Assembly (NCBI RefSeq): GCF_025353885.1
Contig: NZ_JANXNX010000068.1
Span: 16,670-80,669 of the forward strand
Reading direction: 5' to 3'
DNA from: Sphingomonas sp.
Lineage (GTDB): Bacteria; Pseudomonadota; Alphaproteobacteria; Sphingomonadales; Sphingomonadaceae
DNA: 64,000 nucleotides
This document shows positions 1-8,039 of the stretch, in pieces. Positions within the stretch are counted from its first letter, which is position 1. Each line of letters starts with the position of its first letter. A program made the position numbers and the translations under genes. Under the pieces are notes generated by a model. That model was not told the DNA's origin, made no database searches, and saw nothing but the letters and a program-made list of their open reading frames with translations.

Positions 1-412
1 CGGCACCAAGGCCGCGATGACGCAAAGCATCCTCCATTACCGCCAGCAATTCGTTATCGTCACGAGCTTCGGCATGGATCAGCCGTTCCGGCGGAAGTCC
101 GGCCTGGAACAAGCCCGGCGCAAAGAGGCTGCTTCGGGTTACAAGCCAGAGCACTTGCCCACTCTGTCGGCCCGCAATGCCGGCTAGGAACAGTGTAGCA
201 GCAGCGTCATCGCCCCAACGCGCTCCCGCTGCCGCCACCTCGTGCAGAGTGTCGATGCGGAGGCCCTTATCGGCAAGCCTGCTATCAGCTTCCGTAATCT
301 CGAAGGGCAAGACTGCCCTGCCCGCACGATCTGCGGTTTCCATCGCAGCAAGCTGCTGACGAAGAAGGGATACAGCATAATTCATACTCGACTCGCAAAG
401 TGATGTTGCCAT
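1..412 (-). CDS. imuA: ImuA-family SOS mutagenesis protein, N-terminal part
   Basis: The frame is open from the window edge to an ATG at 412, preceded by AGGA six bases upstream; a second in-frame ATG lies at 385. About 137 N-terminal residues are visible. They match the ImuA pattern: a short helical start (SLLRQQLAAME), LHEV near residue 47, WLVTR, LFAPGLFQAGLPPERLI and AEARDDNELLAVMEDALRH, a RecA-like fold. In this family ImuA works with ImuB and DnaE2 in damage-induced translesion synthesis; those genes would lie left of the window. No clear alphaproteobacterial LexA box was found in the bases upstream of 412. The identification rests on the motif order; the C-terminal half is missing only because the window ends. 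Confidence 0.85.
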   Translation of the reverse strand, partial: MATSLCESSMNYAVSLLRQQLAAMETADRAGRAVLPFEITEADSRLADKGLRIDTLHEVAAAGARWGDDAAATLFLAGIAGRQSGQVLWLVTRSSLFAPGLFQAGLPPERLIHAEARDDNELLAVMEDALRHRGLGA

Positions 413-591
413 TTTGTTCCTATTGGCGGATTTGTCAAATCAGGCATGTGTCTACCGGTTTTGCGTTAGCCCGGCACCTCCCCAACACTGAACCTTCGCG
501 AGGTGGCCGATTACTCCGGGAGTTGTCGTGCCTTCAGCGTGAGAAACGCTCCCCGCTATGCGAGCGCCGTCCTTTTCAAATTTTCGTGCGC

Positions 592-891
592 TCAGCGAGT
601 ATAAAAGACAACAGCGTCCATTTGCGATGTTGCATTGCGAAAGGTCTCCTTCAGGCAACGTCTGACGTTATTCTGGCCGCGGAGGTCGCTCGCAAGCGCA
701 TACCCGCACACTTTATCGACGGCTGTGCGGAGGCGATGATTAAGCCTGGTTCGATCGGCCTGTTGCTTAAGATCAAGGTCGGAGTGCGGCACCCGGGCTA
801 TTGGCAACGCAGATGGCACAGAGTGGGAGGGTGTCGTATGCACAGATAGCCAGACTGCGAAAACTGCAGAAGCGCAGCGCTTTTTCATCAT
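592..891 (-). CDS. UrcA family small secreted protein
   Basis: The protein has 99 residues with a signal-like N-terminus (MMKKRCASAVFAVWLSV) followed by a UrcA-type body: SDLDL, a helical stretch ending RTAVDKVCG, then DLRGQNNVRRC and a helical tail. Two cysteines sit at the places where UrcA proteins usually carry a pair. The start is supported by AGGA 5 to 8 bases upstream of two adjacent ATGs. UrcA proteins are small periplasmic proteins common in sphingomonads and their function is unknown. The gene diverges from the LysR gene starting at 999, leaving a 107-base shared upstream region. Confidence 0.75.
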   Translation of the reverse strand: MMKKRCASAVFAVWLSVHTTPSHSVPSALPIARVPHSDLDLKQQADRTRLNHRLRTAVDKVCGYALASDLRGQNNVRRCLKETFRNATSQMDAVVFYTR

Positions 892-998
892 AGCGTTCCT
901 AAGCGTTCATCATTGAGGTGAACCAAGGTAGCCGATAATTTCGATACGCATGATCAACGATGTTGGACAACCGCTCTGCAAAAGTGCAGAACGAAAAT

Positions 999-1922
999 AT
1001 GATTGCTTGGGATGATTTACGCCATTTTCTGGCGGTTGCGCGAACCGGAAGCACCTTGGCTGGCGGCAGGTCGTTGCGGGTAAGCCAGACGACAACTTCG
1101 CGGCGAGTGTCGGCGTTGGAAGACGCGATCGGATTTGCCTTGTTCGAGCGCAAACCATCCGGTTTCACGATAACTCCAGCCGGGCAAACTTTGCTGGAGC
1201 ATGCAGAAGCTGCAGAGTCCGCTGTCGAACGGTTTACCGATTGTGCAGGGGGGCAGGTCCGAGATATCTCGGGCCTTGTGCGCGTCACGGCGTTGGACAT
1301 TTATGCGTTCACCCTGCTGACGCCGCTGCTCAGCGACCTGCACCGCCGTCATCCATCTCTTCGCATTGAACTCGACACTTCCGACCAGGCCCGTGACTTG
1401 GCAGAAGGGGCGGCCGATGTGGCGCTCCGCGTTGGCATAGCGCCTTCTGGCAGGGGGATAGTGCGACGCAAACTAGCCGTCGATTCCTGGACGCTATACT
1501 GTAGCCGATCTTATGCCGCTGCGCATAAGAAGCCGAGTTCCGCGGCCGATTTACGCCAGCATTCATTTGTTGGTGGAGGCGGGCCCGAAGTTTGGCGCAG
1601 ATATTCATCGTGGCTTAAGCGCCATAAGCTTGAGGAGGCAGTTGTCATTCACTACTCAACCTGCCCCGGCCTGCTGGCGGCCGTTCGTGCCGGCTCAGGT
1701 TTTGCGGTTCTACCCTGCTTCGTCGCGGACCAAGATGAAGAACTGGTGAGATGCCTTGAACCGGTTGCAAATGAGGCTTCTGGCCTCTGGTTGGTTACAC
1801 ATGAACGCGTCCGACATTCTCCTCAAGTGCGCGCTGTGTACGATTTCCTGGCCGAACAGCTTAGCGAAATGGCGCGTGCCAAACGTCTCGATTGTTCTGA
1901 TGCCTGGATTGTAGCTAGTTAA
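999..1922 (+). CDS. LysR-family transcriptional regulator
   Basis: This 307-residue protein has the usual LysR layout. The N-terminal winged helix (residues 1-60) contains WDDLRHFLAVARTGS and VSQTTTSRRVSALE, and is followed by a helical linker and a periplasmic-binding-like effector domain from about residue 90. An in-frame ATG at 960 would add 13 residues; 999 is preferred because LysR proteins start a few residues before the first helix. Such regulators respond to a small-molecule effector and often control a divergent neighbour, here the urcA-like gene. The target is unknown. Its 3' end overlaps the convergent protease gene by 8 bases. Confidence 0.9.
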   Translation: MIAWDDLRHFLAVARTGSTLAGGRSLRVSQTTTSRRVSALEDAIGFALFERKPSGFTITPAGQTLLEHAEAAESAVERFTDCAGGQVRDISGLVRVTALDIYAFTLLTPLLSDLHRRHPSLRIELDTSDQARDLAEGAADVALRVGIAPSGRGIVRRKLAVDSWTLYCSRSYAAAHKKPSSAADLRQHSFVGGGGPEVWRRYSSWLKRHKLEEAVVIHYSTCPGLLAAVRAGSGFAVLPCFVADQDEELVRCLEPVANEASGLWLVTHERVRHSPQVRAVYDFLAEQLSEMARAKRLDCSDAWIVAS

Positions 1923-3237
1923 TTTTTGCTGCAGAAATTGGCGGCAATACTCTGGTGCTCGACGGCGACAACGTCGCACGACGCAGGGTCCAGCCTGACG
2001 GTAGATAGTCGATGGGCATGTAAAAATAGAATGCACAGGACCCATCGGGTCGATAGCTTGCGCCTTTGACAAGTCCGAACGCGGTGGTGCCGCTGAACAC
2101 CGGAGACCCGCTATCACCTGCTTTGCATTTTGGTCCTGAAATCGTGACCCACGTTGGCAGGCAAGCCCCGCCGCAAAGGTCGCCTGCCGGGGCAAAATCG
2201 GTCAACTCAACAAGAGCACAGCTATAGCCCGTGGCCTCGCCGCGATGACATACAAAATCCCCAGCGCGAGTTGCGGCATGCGTACGCTGCGAGTTCACCG
2301 GTCGTGATCGGGTGCGCGCACTGTCCGCATAGAAGAGCGGTGGCAGGGCATATGGGGCAGCATTGATTTGGACGTCTCGATAACCCCAGCCCCACTGACC
2401 GACGAACGTCAACGGGGTCGGATTGTGCTGAGGATCATAGTAAGTCATCGTGTCCGCACAGTGCGCCGCGGTAGCCACACCGTCACGCACGCCATCAGTG
2501 ACAACAAATCCGCTGGTGCACATATAGCGTCGGTTATTGGCTGCGCCCATGCTTTCGAGACGCGACCCGCCCTCTACAGACAGGTTTTTGTCGATCCTGT
2601 CTAAGACCCGGACTTGTACGGGCACCCCGGCAATGGCTTCGAGCTTCGCTTTGACGGCGTTTACTCCCTCCGATGCCTCGGCTTTGCTGATGATGACAAC
2701 GAGTTCACCTGACCGGGGATCAAGGCCCATACCGGATGGTCGCGTAAGGGCCGAACGAATTGCGGCCTGGTGATTGGTCATTGCCCAAATCACACGGTCG
2801 CGGGTGACTAGTGCACCGGTTCGAAAGACGATCGGGGTCGTCTGGCCGTTCAGCACCATCCGCTCTGCGGCCACTGGCTTCATACCCGTCAAGTTCACGA
2901 CGATGCGATAGCTAGGGCGGTGTTCTATAGCGATACCTGCCAGTCGGTCGCGGTAGCGCTCGGCCAGCGCATCAGTGACAGGCACGCTTGCCTCCTGAGC
3001 AGCAAGGCGGTGCATTGCCTCTTCATGCGACACTCCGAATTGACTGGCATATTCCACTGCGTCCTCGGCCAAGGCATCTCCATCGGACTCGACAGTCGGT
3101 TCGATCTGTTCCGAGTAGCTGGCGGCCTGCGCAGGCCTTTGCAACTCTGTCGCCTCTGCCATTCCCGGCGATAATAAAACTGCTATCCTGAAAGCCAAGC
3201 TCAGTGAAAAACTGAAGATGGTATTTCGCAATATCAT
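1915..3237 (-). CDS. secreted trypsin-like (S1) serine protease with N-terminal propeptide
   Basis: The 440-residue product has an N-terminal signal sequence (about 1-29), a roughly 200-residue pro-region and a chymotrypsin-fold domain from about residue 235. The catalytic triad is visible: His259 in TAAHC, Asp288 in YRDVQ and Ser376 in GDSGSP. Several cysteines in the catalytic half (for example 240, 260, 330, 340, 371) fit disulfides of a secreted enzyme. The long propeptide resembles streptogrisin or alpha-lytic proteases, in which the pro-region assists folding; this comparison is inference. It acts in the periplasm or outside the cell on unknown proteins. It stands alone, convergent with the LysR gene. 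Confidence 0.9.
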   Translation of the reverse strand: MILRNTIFSFSLSLAFRIAVLLSPGMAEATELQRPAQAASYSEQIEPTVESDGDALAEDAVEYASQFGVSHEEAMHRLAAQEASVPVTDALAERYRDRLAGIAIEHRPSYRIVVNLTGMKPVAAERMVLNGQTTPIVFRTGALVTRDRVIWAMTNHQAAIRSALTRPSGMGLDPRSGELVVIISKAEASEGVNAVKAKLEAIAGVPVQVRVLDRIDKNLSVEGGSRLESMGAANNRRYMCTSGFVVTDGVRDGVATAAHCADTMTYYDPQHNPTPLTFVGQWGWGYRDVQINAAPYALPPLFYADSARTRSRPVNSQRTHAATRAGDFVCHRGEATGYSCALVELTDFAPAGDLCGGACLPTWVTISGPKCKAGDSGSPVFSGTTAFGLVKGASYRPDGSCAFYFYMPIDYLPSGWTLRRATLSPSSTRVLPPISAAKIN

Positions 3238-3366
3238 TGCCTCTGTTTAACAGGTCAAATCAGATATGGGTCAAGTACTCATCTGCGGGTCGGTCCGCCC
3301 GCCTCAATTTCCGGCAGGCAGAACTGGCGTTCATGGGTGCGACATCGAGGGCCCACTCATCGTCCG

Positions 3367-3573
3367 CTACCGGGCAGAAACCTTCTCCTTGTGTTTATAA
3401 TAATAATGACCCGCCGCGCACCCGGCCATGGCGCCAGCGATGGCATGATGATGCACATAGTGTCCGGCTACGCCGCCCGCCAAAGCACCCCGAATGCAAC
3501 CTTTGGCAAGCACAGCAGTGGGCACAAGCGTCACAGCGGACGCAAGCAGGGCGATTGCAATCTTTTGTATCAT
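3367..3573 (-). CDS. small glycine-zipper envelope protein
   Basis: From the ATG at 3573 (MIQKIAIALL) the product has 68 residues. A signal peptide ends near VLAKG, followed by glycine-rich zipper segments (GALAGGVAGHY, GAMAGCAAGHY) and a short basic tail. The start is preferred over an in-frame ATG at 3588 because GGAG lies directly upstream and the signal peptide then has normal length. Glycine zippers allow tight helix packing in membranes; related short proteins are common in sphingomonads and uncharacterised. It lies 27 bases behind the DUF2383 gene on the same strand, so the two are probably co-transcribed. Confidence 0.7.
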   Translation of the reverse strand: MIQKIAIALLASAVTLVPTAVLAKGCIRGALAGGVAGHYVHHHAIAGAMAGCAAGHYYYKHKEKVSAR

Positions 3574-3600
3574 GGTCGTCTCCTTCAATTTTTGGCTCTA

Positions 3601-4053
3601 TTAATTCCCGAGAGCATGCTTGAGGTCGCGCATCTGATCGTGGCCCTGGCGCACCGAGGTAAAGCAGCCTTCGATCTTCGCGCCGACTTCGGACGACAGG
3701 TCGGCGTCCGCCATCGCATTCTCGAACTTGACTTTGATATGATCCTCGCCACGTTCGACCTCACTCACAATTGCCTGATCGTCGTTTCCGGTAACCGTCG
3801 CCTTTAAGTTTAGGAATACCCGGTGTGCGCCTGCAAGTACGGTGCCATCGTCTTCGGGATTGCCGCCCAGACGCGAGACTTCGCTTTGAAGCGCGGTCGC
3901 GACCGTGCGCCGTTCGCTCGCTCGCTCCGTAAACATCTGCTGGTAACGACTATTCTCCGCATCCTTCGCAGCCTCGGTGTAGCCATCAATGCTGTCGAGC
4001 GTTGTCGCAATCAGACTGTTCAGCGTATGGATGTCGTGATCGGTATCGGCCAT
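3601..4053 (-). CDS. PA2169-family four-helix-bundle protein (DUF2383)
   Basis: The 150-residue protein begins MADTDHDIHTLNSL and continues as amphipathic helices (TTLDSIDGYTEAAKDAEN, then FTERASERRTVATALQSEV and VERGEDHIKVKFENAM). This is the pattern of the PA2169/DUF2383 family, predicted ferritin-like helical bundles without an assigned reaction and often linked to stress. The ATG at 4053 is chosen because homologues start shortly before this helix; an upstream in-frame ATG at 4164 would add a low-similarity extension. It is followed closely by the small glycine-zipper gene. Confidence 0.75.
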   Translation of the reverse strand: MADTDHDIHTLNSLIATTLDSIDGYTEAAKDAENSRYQQMFTERASERRTVATALQSEVSRLGGNPEDDGTVLAGAHRVFLNLKATVTGNDDQAIVSEVERGEDHIKVKFENAMADADLSSEVGAKIEGCFTSVRQGHDQMRDLKHALGN

Positions 4054-4343
4054 AATATATTTCTCGTTGCAAAGTTGACCGGATAACGCTTGAGCGAGAA
4101 ATAGGTCCATGGGCAGCCATGGTTTTTCGCGCATTGTAGCGCTGGCGTGTGAGGCATCGTTCAAACGCAGGGACGGTTTTAATAGTAACCCCGTTCGGCT
4201 TGGGGTCCTACTTCTTCAAATGACATCCTCGATAGAAGCGGTAAACATTAACGGCACGCTACAAGCTGTTCAGCTGTAAAAAATCAACACTGTTCGATAT
4301 CTTTGTGGGCATCGGCTAACGATGTTACAGAGGAGAGAGTTAT

Positions 4344-4982
4344 ATGAAGCGTTCATTATTGCTCACACGCGGCCTTAGCGTGTCGGTACTCTTGCTAATG
4401 GCTGCGCCTGCTTTGGCGGACGGAAAAGGGGATCGGGCAAAGGAAGCCATGGCGGCTGCCGAAGCCAAAGTTGAGATAGCCAACAAAATTGGCGCAACCG
4501 GGGAAACACCTCGCCTGCAGGCCCAAGCTCAGGCGGCACTTCGCGCCGCACATGAAGCCTTTGCCGCTGGACATAAGGAAGAGTCCATCGCGCAGGCCAA
4601 TCACGCCGTCCAACTTTCGGATGAGGCAATCGGCACGACACAGAAAAACCGTGCTGCAGACAATCGTGAACAGCGCGCCGTGACTGAGGCGAGTGCCGCT
4701 GCTGCGCGTGAAGATGCTGCTGCAGCGAACGTCCGGGCCGATGCCGCCCAGCAGTCGGCGGCCGTCGCGACCGCTCAGGCTACGGCCGCGCGGGCTGCTC
4801 CGGTCATAGTGGCCGCACCAGCGCCGCAAGCAACGACCGTCACGACGGAATCAGAGGAGCGTTCTTCTGGATCGGCGTCGGCCGCAGCAAAGCGACCGGT
4901 CGTACGTCACGTCGTTCATCGCCGGGCTCATCACACGGTGACAAAAAGAACCCGCGTTACAGTGTCGACAAAAACGAACTGA
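4344..4982 (+). CDS. alanine-rich secreted protein of unknown function
   Basis: The 212-residue product starts after a strong GGAGAG ribosome-binding site. It has a signal peptide (cleavage expected after PALA, about residue 25). A long Ala/Gln/Glu helical, probably coiled-coil region spans about residues 30-150. The tail is basic and rich in His, Arg and Thr (RHVVHRRAHH). The helical part resembles periplasmic helical proteins of the DUF4398 kind, but I cannot assign it firmly. The basic tail could bind nucleic acid or envelope polymers; this is a guess. A hairpin terminator follows the stop codon, so it is probably monocistronic. Confidence 0.65.
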   Translation: MKRSLLLTRGLSVSVLLLMAAPALADGKGDRAKEAMAAAEAKVEIANKIGATGETPRLQAQAQAALRAAHEAFAAGHKEESIAQANHAVQLSDEAIGTTQKNRAADNREQRAVTEASAAAAREDAAAANVRADAAQQSAAVATAQATAARAAPVIVAAPAPQATTVTTESEERSSGSASAAAKRPVVRHVVHRRAHHTVTKRTRVTVSTKTN

Positions 4983-4990
4983 TCTGCACA

Positions 4991-5020
4991 GGGGCGGCCT
5001 CACCTAGGCCGCTCCTGCCT
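4991..5020 (+). terminator. probable intrinsic terminator
   Basis: Arms GGGGCGGCCT (4991-5000) and AGGCCGCTCC (5006-5015) pair over ten positions with one G-T, leaving a five-base loop, and are followed by TGCCTTT. It sits nine bases after the stop of the alanine-rich protein gene. The T tract is short, so efficiency is uncertain. Confidence 0.5.
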
Positions 5021-5073
5021 TTCGTCGTCTACGTGAAAAATGATCTGCCCAGTGCTGGGCGAAAAAGCCTCTG

Positions 5074-5280
5074 ATTCGAAAAATTGCTTTACTTGGCTTC
5101 ATGATCTGCCTGGCGGCAAGCAACCGCTTTCGCCTGACGCCGCGTCTCGATGCGGCGACTAAGGGTGATGAGACCAAAATGGCCTTGGCAGCTCTGCAGC
5201 GCAGCATTGTAGCCGAGGCTTTTTCAGCCGTGCTTATCGTTGAATTGGCTGTCTGGCTGGCACGCTTTAACCGCCCGCTT
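5074..5280 (+). pseudogene. copD: CopD C-terminal fragment (copper resistance D remnant)
   Basis: The frame across 5074-5280 reads KIALLGFMICLAASNRFRLTP, an acidic linker, then LQRSIVAEAFSAVLIVELAVWLA. This matches the last two membrane helices and the conserved NRFRLTP loop of CopD-family copper-resistance membrane proteins. Nothing upstream in any frame supplies the first six helices, a stop codon lies at 5041 in this frame, and no start with a ribosome-binding site precedes the match. The open frame runs on to 5481 but the residues after about 5280 resemble nothing. I read it as the tail of a deleted copD. No copC or copA is visible nearby. Confidence 0.55.
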
Positions 5281-5364
5281 TGCTGTAAGGGTGCCGGGTC
5301 GGCGCGTAGATTGCGGTCAAGCCGGCCAACGAAGAACCTGCCGAAAGCGCAACTTGGGCGTTGT

Positions 5365-6177
5365 TTAAACGGAACGATGCTCTTCTCGGGCGGCCTCCCA
5401 AACCTCGCGCGCAGCGTCGGCATTCATGAGTGCTATCGTGAGGCCTACAACGAGATCGGGCCAAACCGAACGCCACAGTAGCGCCGTGACCAGACCGGCA
5501 GCAATAATCGCGATATTGGCAAGCGCATCGTTACGCGCCGACAGAAAAGCCGCACGGGTCAGGCTTCCGCCATGATGACGGTAGCGGGCGAGCATAAAGG
5601 TGCAGGTCAGATTAATTGCCAGCGCGCCCAAGCCTGTAATCGTCAGCAACCGAGCATCGGGAGCAACGGGTGCAGCGAACTTGGCCCACGCTGTCCACAA
5701 CGTCGCGAGCCCGGGCACCAGCAGGATGAGAGCAAGCATCATGCCAAGGCGAGCACGGCTCCGCGCAGACCAGCCGATCGCGATGAGGATCAGAAGGTTC
5801 CCGGCCGCGTCTTCAAGAAAATCGATGCTGTCGGCGAACAGCGACACCGATCCGATTGCACGTGCCACCGCGAACTCCACGCCGAAATAGGCGAGGTTTA
5901 GCAGCGCGACAAGACCGACTATCCGTCGGAGGCTGACGTTTCCTGTGGTGTTTATTTCCTGTGTAATCTGTTCTCTCTTCCGGGTTGGTTTTGGCAAAAG
6001 CACCGCGCCCGTGCCTAGCAGTGTGGCCGAAATAGGCGAGTGCGTGGAGGCAAATGCGAAAAAAGTAAGCACAGCATGATAGGCGGGAATGCCTGAATGC
6101 TTGCTGCAGAGCACCCTCAGCTTCCATTCAAGTTCCGAGGTGCAAAGAGGGTGATATCGATTGAACAGTGCATTCAC
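5365..6177 (-). CDS. cation diffusion facilitator (CzcD-like) transporter
   Basis: The open frame has 270 residues. The transporter proper begins near residue 80 (RRIVGLVALLNLAYFGVEFAV) and shows CDF features: SVSLFADSIDFLEDAAGN in helix II, which carries metal-binding Asp residues, then four further hydrophobic helices, and FLSARNDALANIAII in helix V with a second metal-site motif. It is about 190 residues without the usual cytoplasmic C-terminal domain, as in short CDF variants. Members export divalent metals such as Zn2+ or Co2+ in exchange for protons. The first 75 residues are not typical and a GTG or TTG start nearer residue 60 is possible. The gene overlaps nothing and faces the CopD fragment. 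Confidence 0.75.
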   Translation of the reverse strand: MNALFNRYHPLCTSELEWKLRVLCSKHSGIPAYHAVLTFFAFASTHSPISATLLGTGAVLLPKPTRKREQITQEINTTGNVSLRRIVGLVALLNLAYFGVEFAVARAIGSVSLFADSIDFLEDAAGNLLILIAIGWSARSRARLGMMLALILLVPGLATLWTAWAKFAAPVAPDARLLTITGLGALAINLTCTFMLARYRHHGGSLTRAAFLSARNDALANIAIIAAGLVTALLWRSVWPDLVVGLTIALMNADAAREVWEAAREEHRSV

Positions 6178-6193
6178 TTAAAACCACAGCGAT

Positions 6194-6718
6194 ATGAGGA
6201 GATACATTGTGGGATTTAAGCGATCACTCAAAACTGCGTTGGGCGTTGCAGCCGTTTTGGGTTCGTTGCCATCGGTCGCCTCTGCTGCGGGGAGTATCAC
6301 CCTCTCAATTGGGTCGGGATACGATAATCCCTATTATGGTGTGGGCGGCTATTCCGATTATGGCCGCGATGTCTATTCAGACGGCAATTACGATGGTTCA
6401 TACGATAGCCCGGCCATTTATGACGACGGCGACTATAACGCTGGTTATTATTCGGACTCGTACTCGGGCGCGTCTATGTGACCCGTCCCTATGTCATTCG
6501 CCAAGACTACTCCTCTTCAGGTCAGCAGTATCGGGGATCTCAGCGCTGCACTTCCGGAACTACCGGCACCATCGTTGGCGCGGTAGTCGGAGGGTTACTG
6601 GGAGGCGAAATAGGACGCGGTGGCTATTATGACCGACGTAGCACGACAGGGGCCATTATTGGCGCTGGGGGTGGAGCGCTTGCGGGCCCGAGCAATTGAA
6701 CGGAACGGTTGCAGGTAA
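6194..6718 (+). pseudogene. glycine-zipper 2TM protein, disrupted by two frameshifts
   Basis: Three frames together make one normal protein. 6194-6470 encodes a signal peptide and a Tyr/Asp/Gly-rich segment. From about 6469 the next frame gives RVYVTRPYVIRQDY, a short Cys-containing stretch and the glycine-zipper TGTIVGAVVGGLLGGEIGR and TTGAIIGAGGGALAG. That frame ends at GPSN, but dropping one C of the CCC run at 6687-6689 continues as GRAIERNGCR and stops at 6718, the ending expected for this family. Intact relatives are outer-membrane or periplasmic Rcp-type proteins. Either the gene is decayed or the sequence has two single-base errors; 6194 has a good GAGGAG upstream. Confidence 0.65.
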
Positions 6719-6976
6719 CCGGTGTCGCGTCCTGTATTCGGTGCCGACGAATGGGTCAGCGGCGACTGCCCTCAGGGTAAATCTGGTGCCTCGGCGTGAT
6801 CGTGCACCGTTTAGCCCGCTATGTTAACGAGCAGGTATCTCGCGCCTGAATCGCTCGGCACCCACCGCAAGTGCTTCATTTGAATACGGAGCGCTAAACG
6901 CGTAGCCCGGTCAAAGTCAGCCGTTCATGAGCGCCCATGATCGCGAGCGTTGCCACTGCGATGATGTTTCGCACCC

Positions 6977-7336
6977 TCAAAGTGAGGCCTTCAAAAGCGC
7001 GACAGAATCCAGCAATCGTTCGTGATCCAGTGGCTTTTCGAACACTCGAGAAAATCCGACAGCAAGAGCGCGCGCTTCGAGGGTGGCGTTAAAATGGCCC
7101 GTTATCAGAAGAGCTGATTCCGACCAGCCCTGCGTTCGCAGCCGCCCAAGCAGCGTCAACCCGTCGATGTCCGGCATAAGATAGTCTACGATTAGGCAGG
7201 TCCGCGCGCGGCTGTCGAGCTTTGCCTCAAGCAGCGCCTCGCCGCCAGCATAGAGGTCGACGTCGTAACCCCGCGCTGCCAGCAACAGCCTTAGAGATTC
7301 CGCACCGCTACGTCGTCGTCGAAAGACCACGTTCAT
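6977..7336 (-). CDS. single-domain response regulator with scrambled acidic pocket
   Basis: This 119-residue receiver domain keeps the phosphoacceptor Asp in LIVDYLMPDIDG, the Thr in LLITGH and the Lys in FEKPL. The N-terminal strand, normally carrying the paired acidic residues, reads VVFRRRRSGAES. Shifting one base after VVF gives DDDVAVRN, exactly the expected acidic motif, and a second shift returns to SLRLLL. So two compensating single-base changes within about 30 bases have replaced the Mg2+-binding acids by arginines. If real, phosphorylation should fail; if sequence errors, it is an ordinary receiver. It lies 91 bases downstream of fixJ on the same strand and has no output domain. Confidence 0.7.
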   Translation of the reverse strand: MNVVFRRRRSGAESLRLLLAARGYDVDLYAGGEALLEAKLDSRARTCLIVDYLMPDIDGLTLLGRLRTQGWSESALLITGHFNATLEARALAVGFSRVFEKPLDHERLLDSVALLKASL

Positions 7337-7427
7337 TTGCTTGTCCCAGGCCCATATTTAATAAGGATGGTGACAGGAACGACAGGCGAGCGCTTTACGT
7401 AGAAGTCCCGACTCCGTCGTCGGGTAA

Positions 7428-8039
7428 TTAGCTCCACCCTGCCGCGAACGCGATGCGAAGGACTTCGGCAAGGCTGCGAACTTCGAGCTTTGTCATCAAA
7501 TGCGCGCGGTAAATTTCCACCGTGCGGGCGCTTATTCCAAGGTCGTAGCCGATTGTCTTGTTCGGCAAACCGTTGACAAGGCCACGCAATACTTCGCGCT
7601 CGCGCAGCGTCAACGCCTCCAACCGAACGACCGCGCGTTCGGCACGGTCGGCGCGGTGCCCGCTTTGGTCGATGCGGGCAAAGCCATCGCTTAGCGCCGC
7701 AAGTAGCTCTAACTTCTCGAATGGTTTTTCGAGGAAATCGACAGCCCCCCCTTTCATCGCGGAGACGGCGACGGTTACGTCGCCATGACCTGTCATTACG
7801 ATTACCGGTAAAACAATCCCTCGCGCCTTCAACTCGGCCTGGACAGCCAGCCCGTCGATATCGGGCATTCGCACGTCGAGCAGGACACACCCGGGACCAA
7901 GCCCGTTGGCGGCTTTCAGAAAGTCTATGCCAGATGCAAATGCTGTCACAATGAACCCAGACGTCTTCAGCATAAAGCTCGCCGAATGCCGAATTGCTTC
8001 ATCATCGTCGACAAGATACACATGGCGTGGGATGGTCAT
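7428..8039 (-). CDS. fixJ: FixJ-family response regulator
   Basis: The 203-residue protein has a receiver domain (1-120) with [10 protein letters not shown], phosphoacceptor Asp55 in LLDVRMPD, Thr in VMTGHGD and Lys in EKPFEK. A LuxR/NarL-type helix-turn-helix follows (about 140-190: [32 protein letters not shown]). It is the partner of FixL: the start codon overlaps the last four bases of the sensor gene (8036-8039), so the two are translationally coupled. In rhizobia phospho-FixJ activates fixK and microaerobic respiration genes. Here no fixK is in view; the nearby alternative oxidase is a candidate target by position only. Confidence 0.9.
   Translation of the reverse strand: MTIPRHVYLVDDDEAIRHSASFMLKTSGFIVTAFASGIDFLKAANGLGPGCVLLDVRMPDIDGLAVQAELKARGIVLPVIVMTGHGDVTVAVSAMKGGAVDFLEKPFEKLELLAALSDGFARIDQSGHRADRAERAVVRLEALTLREREVLRGLVNGLPNKTIGYDLGISARTVEIYRAHLMTKLEVRSLAEVLRIAFAAGWS

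Noticed and set aside
413..500. LexA box upstream of imuA
   Set aside because: Single GTTC and GAAC elements occur but no GTTC-N7-GTTC pair could be found.
400..849. 149-codon plus-strand frame
   Set aside because: It covers the opposite strand of the urcA-like gene, has no ribosome-binding site and no family pattern.
5101..5481. 126-codon plus-strand frame as a complete gene
   Set aside because: Only the first part matches CopD; there is no start signal and the last 65 codons overlap the 3' end of the CDF gene without any motif.
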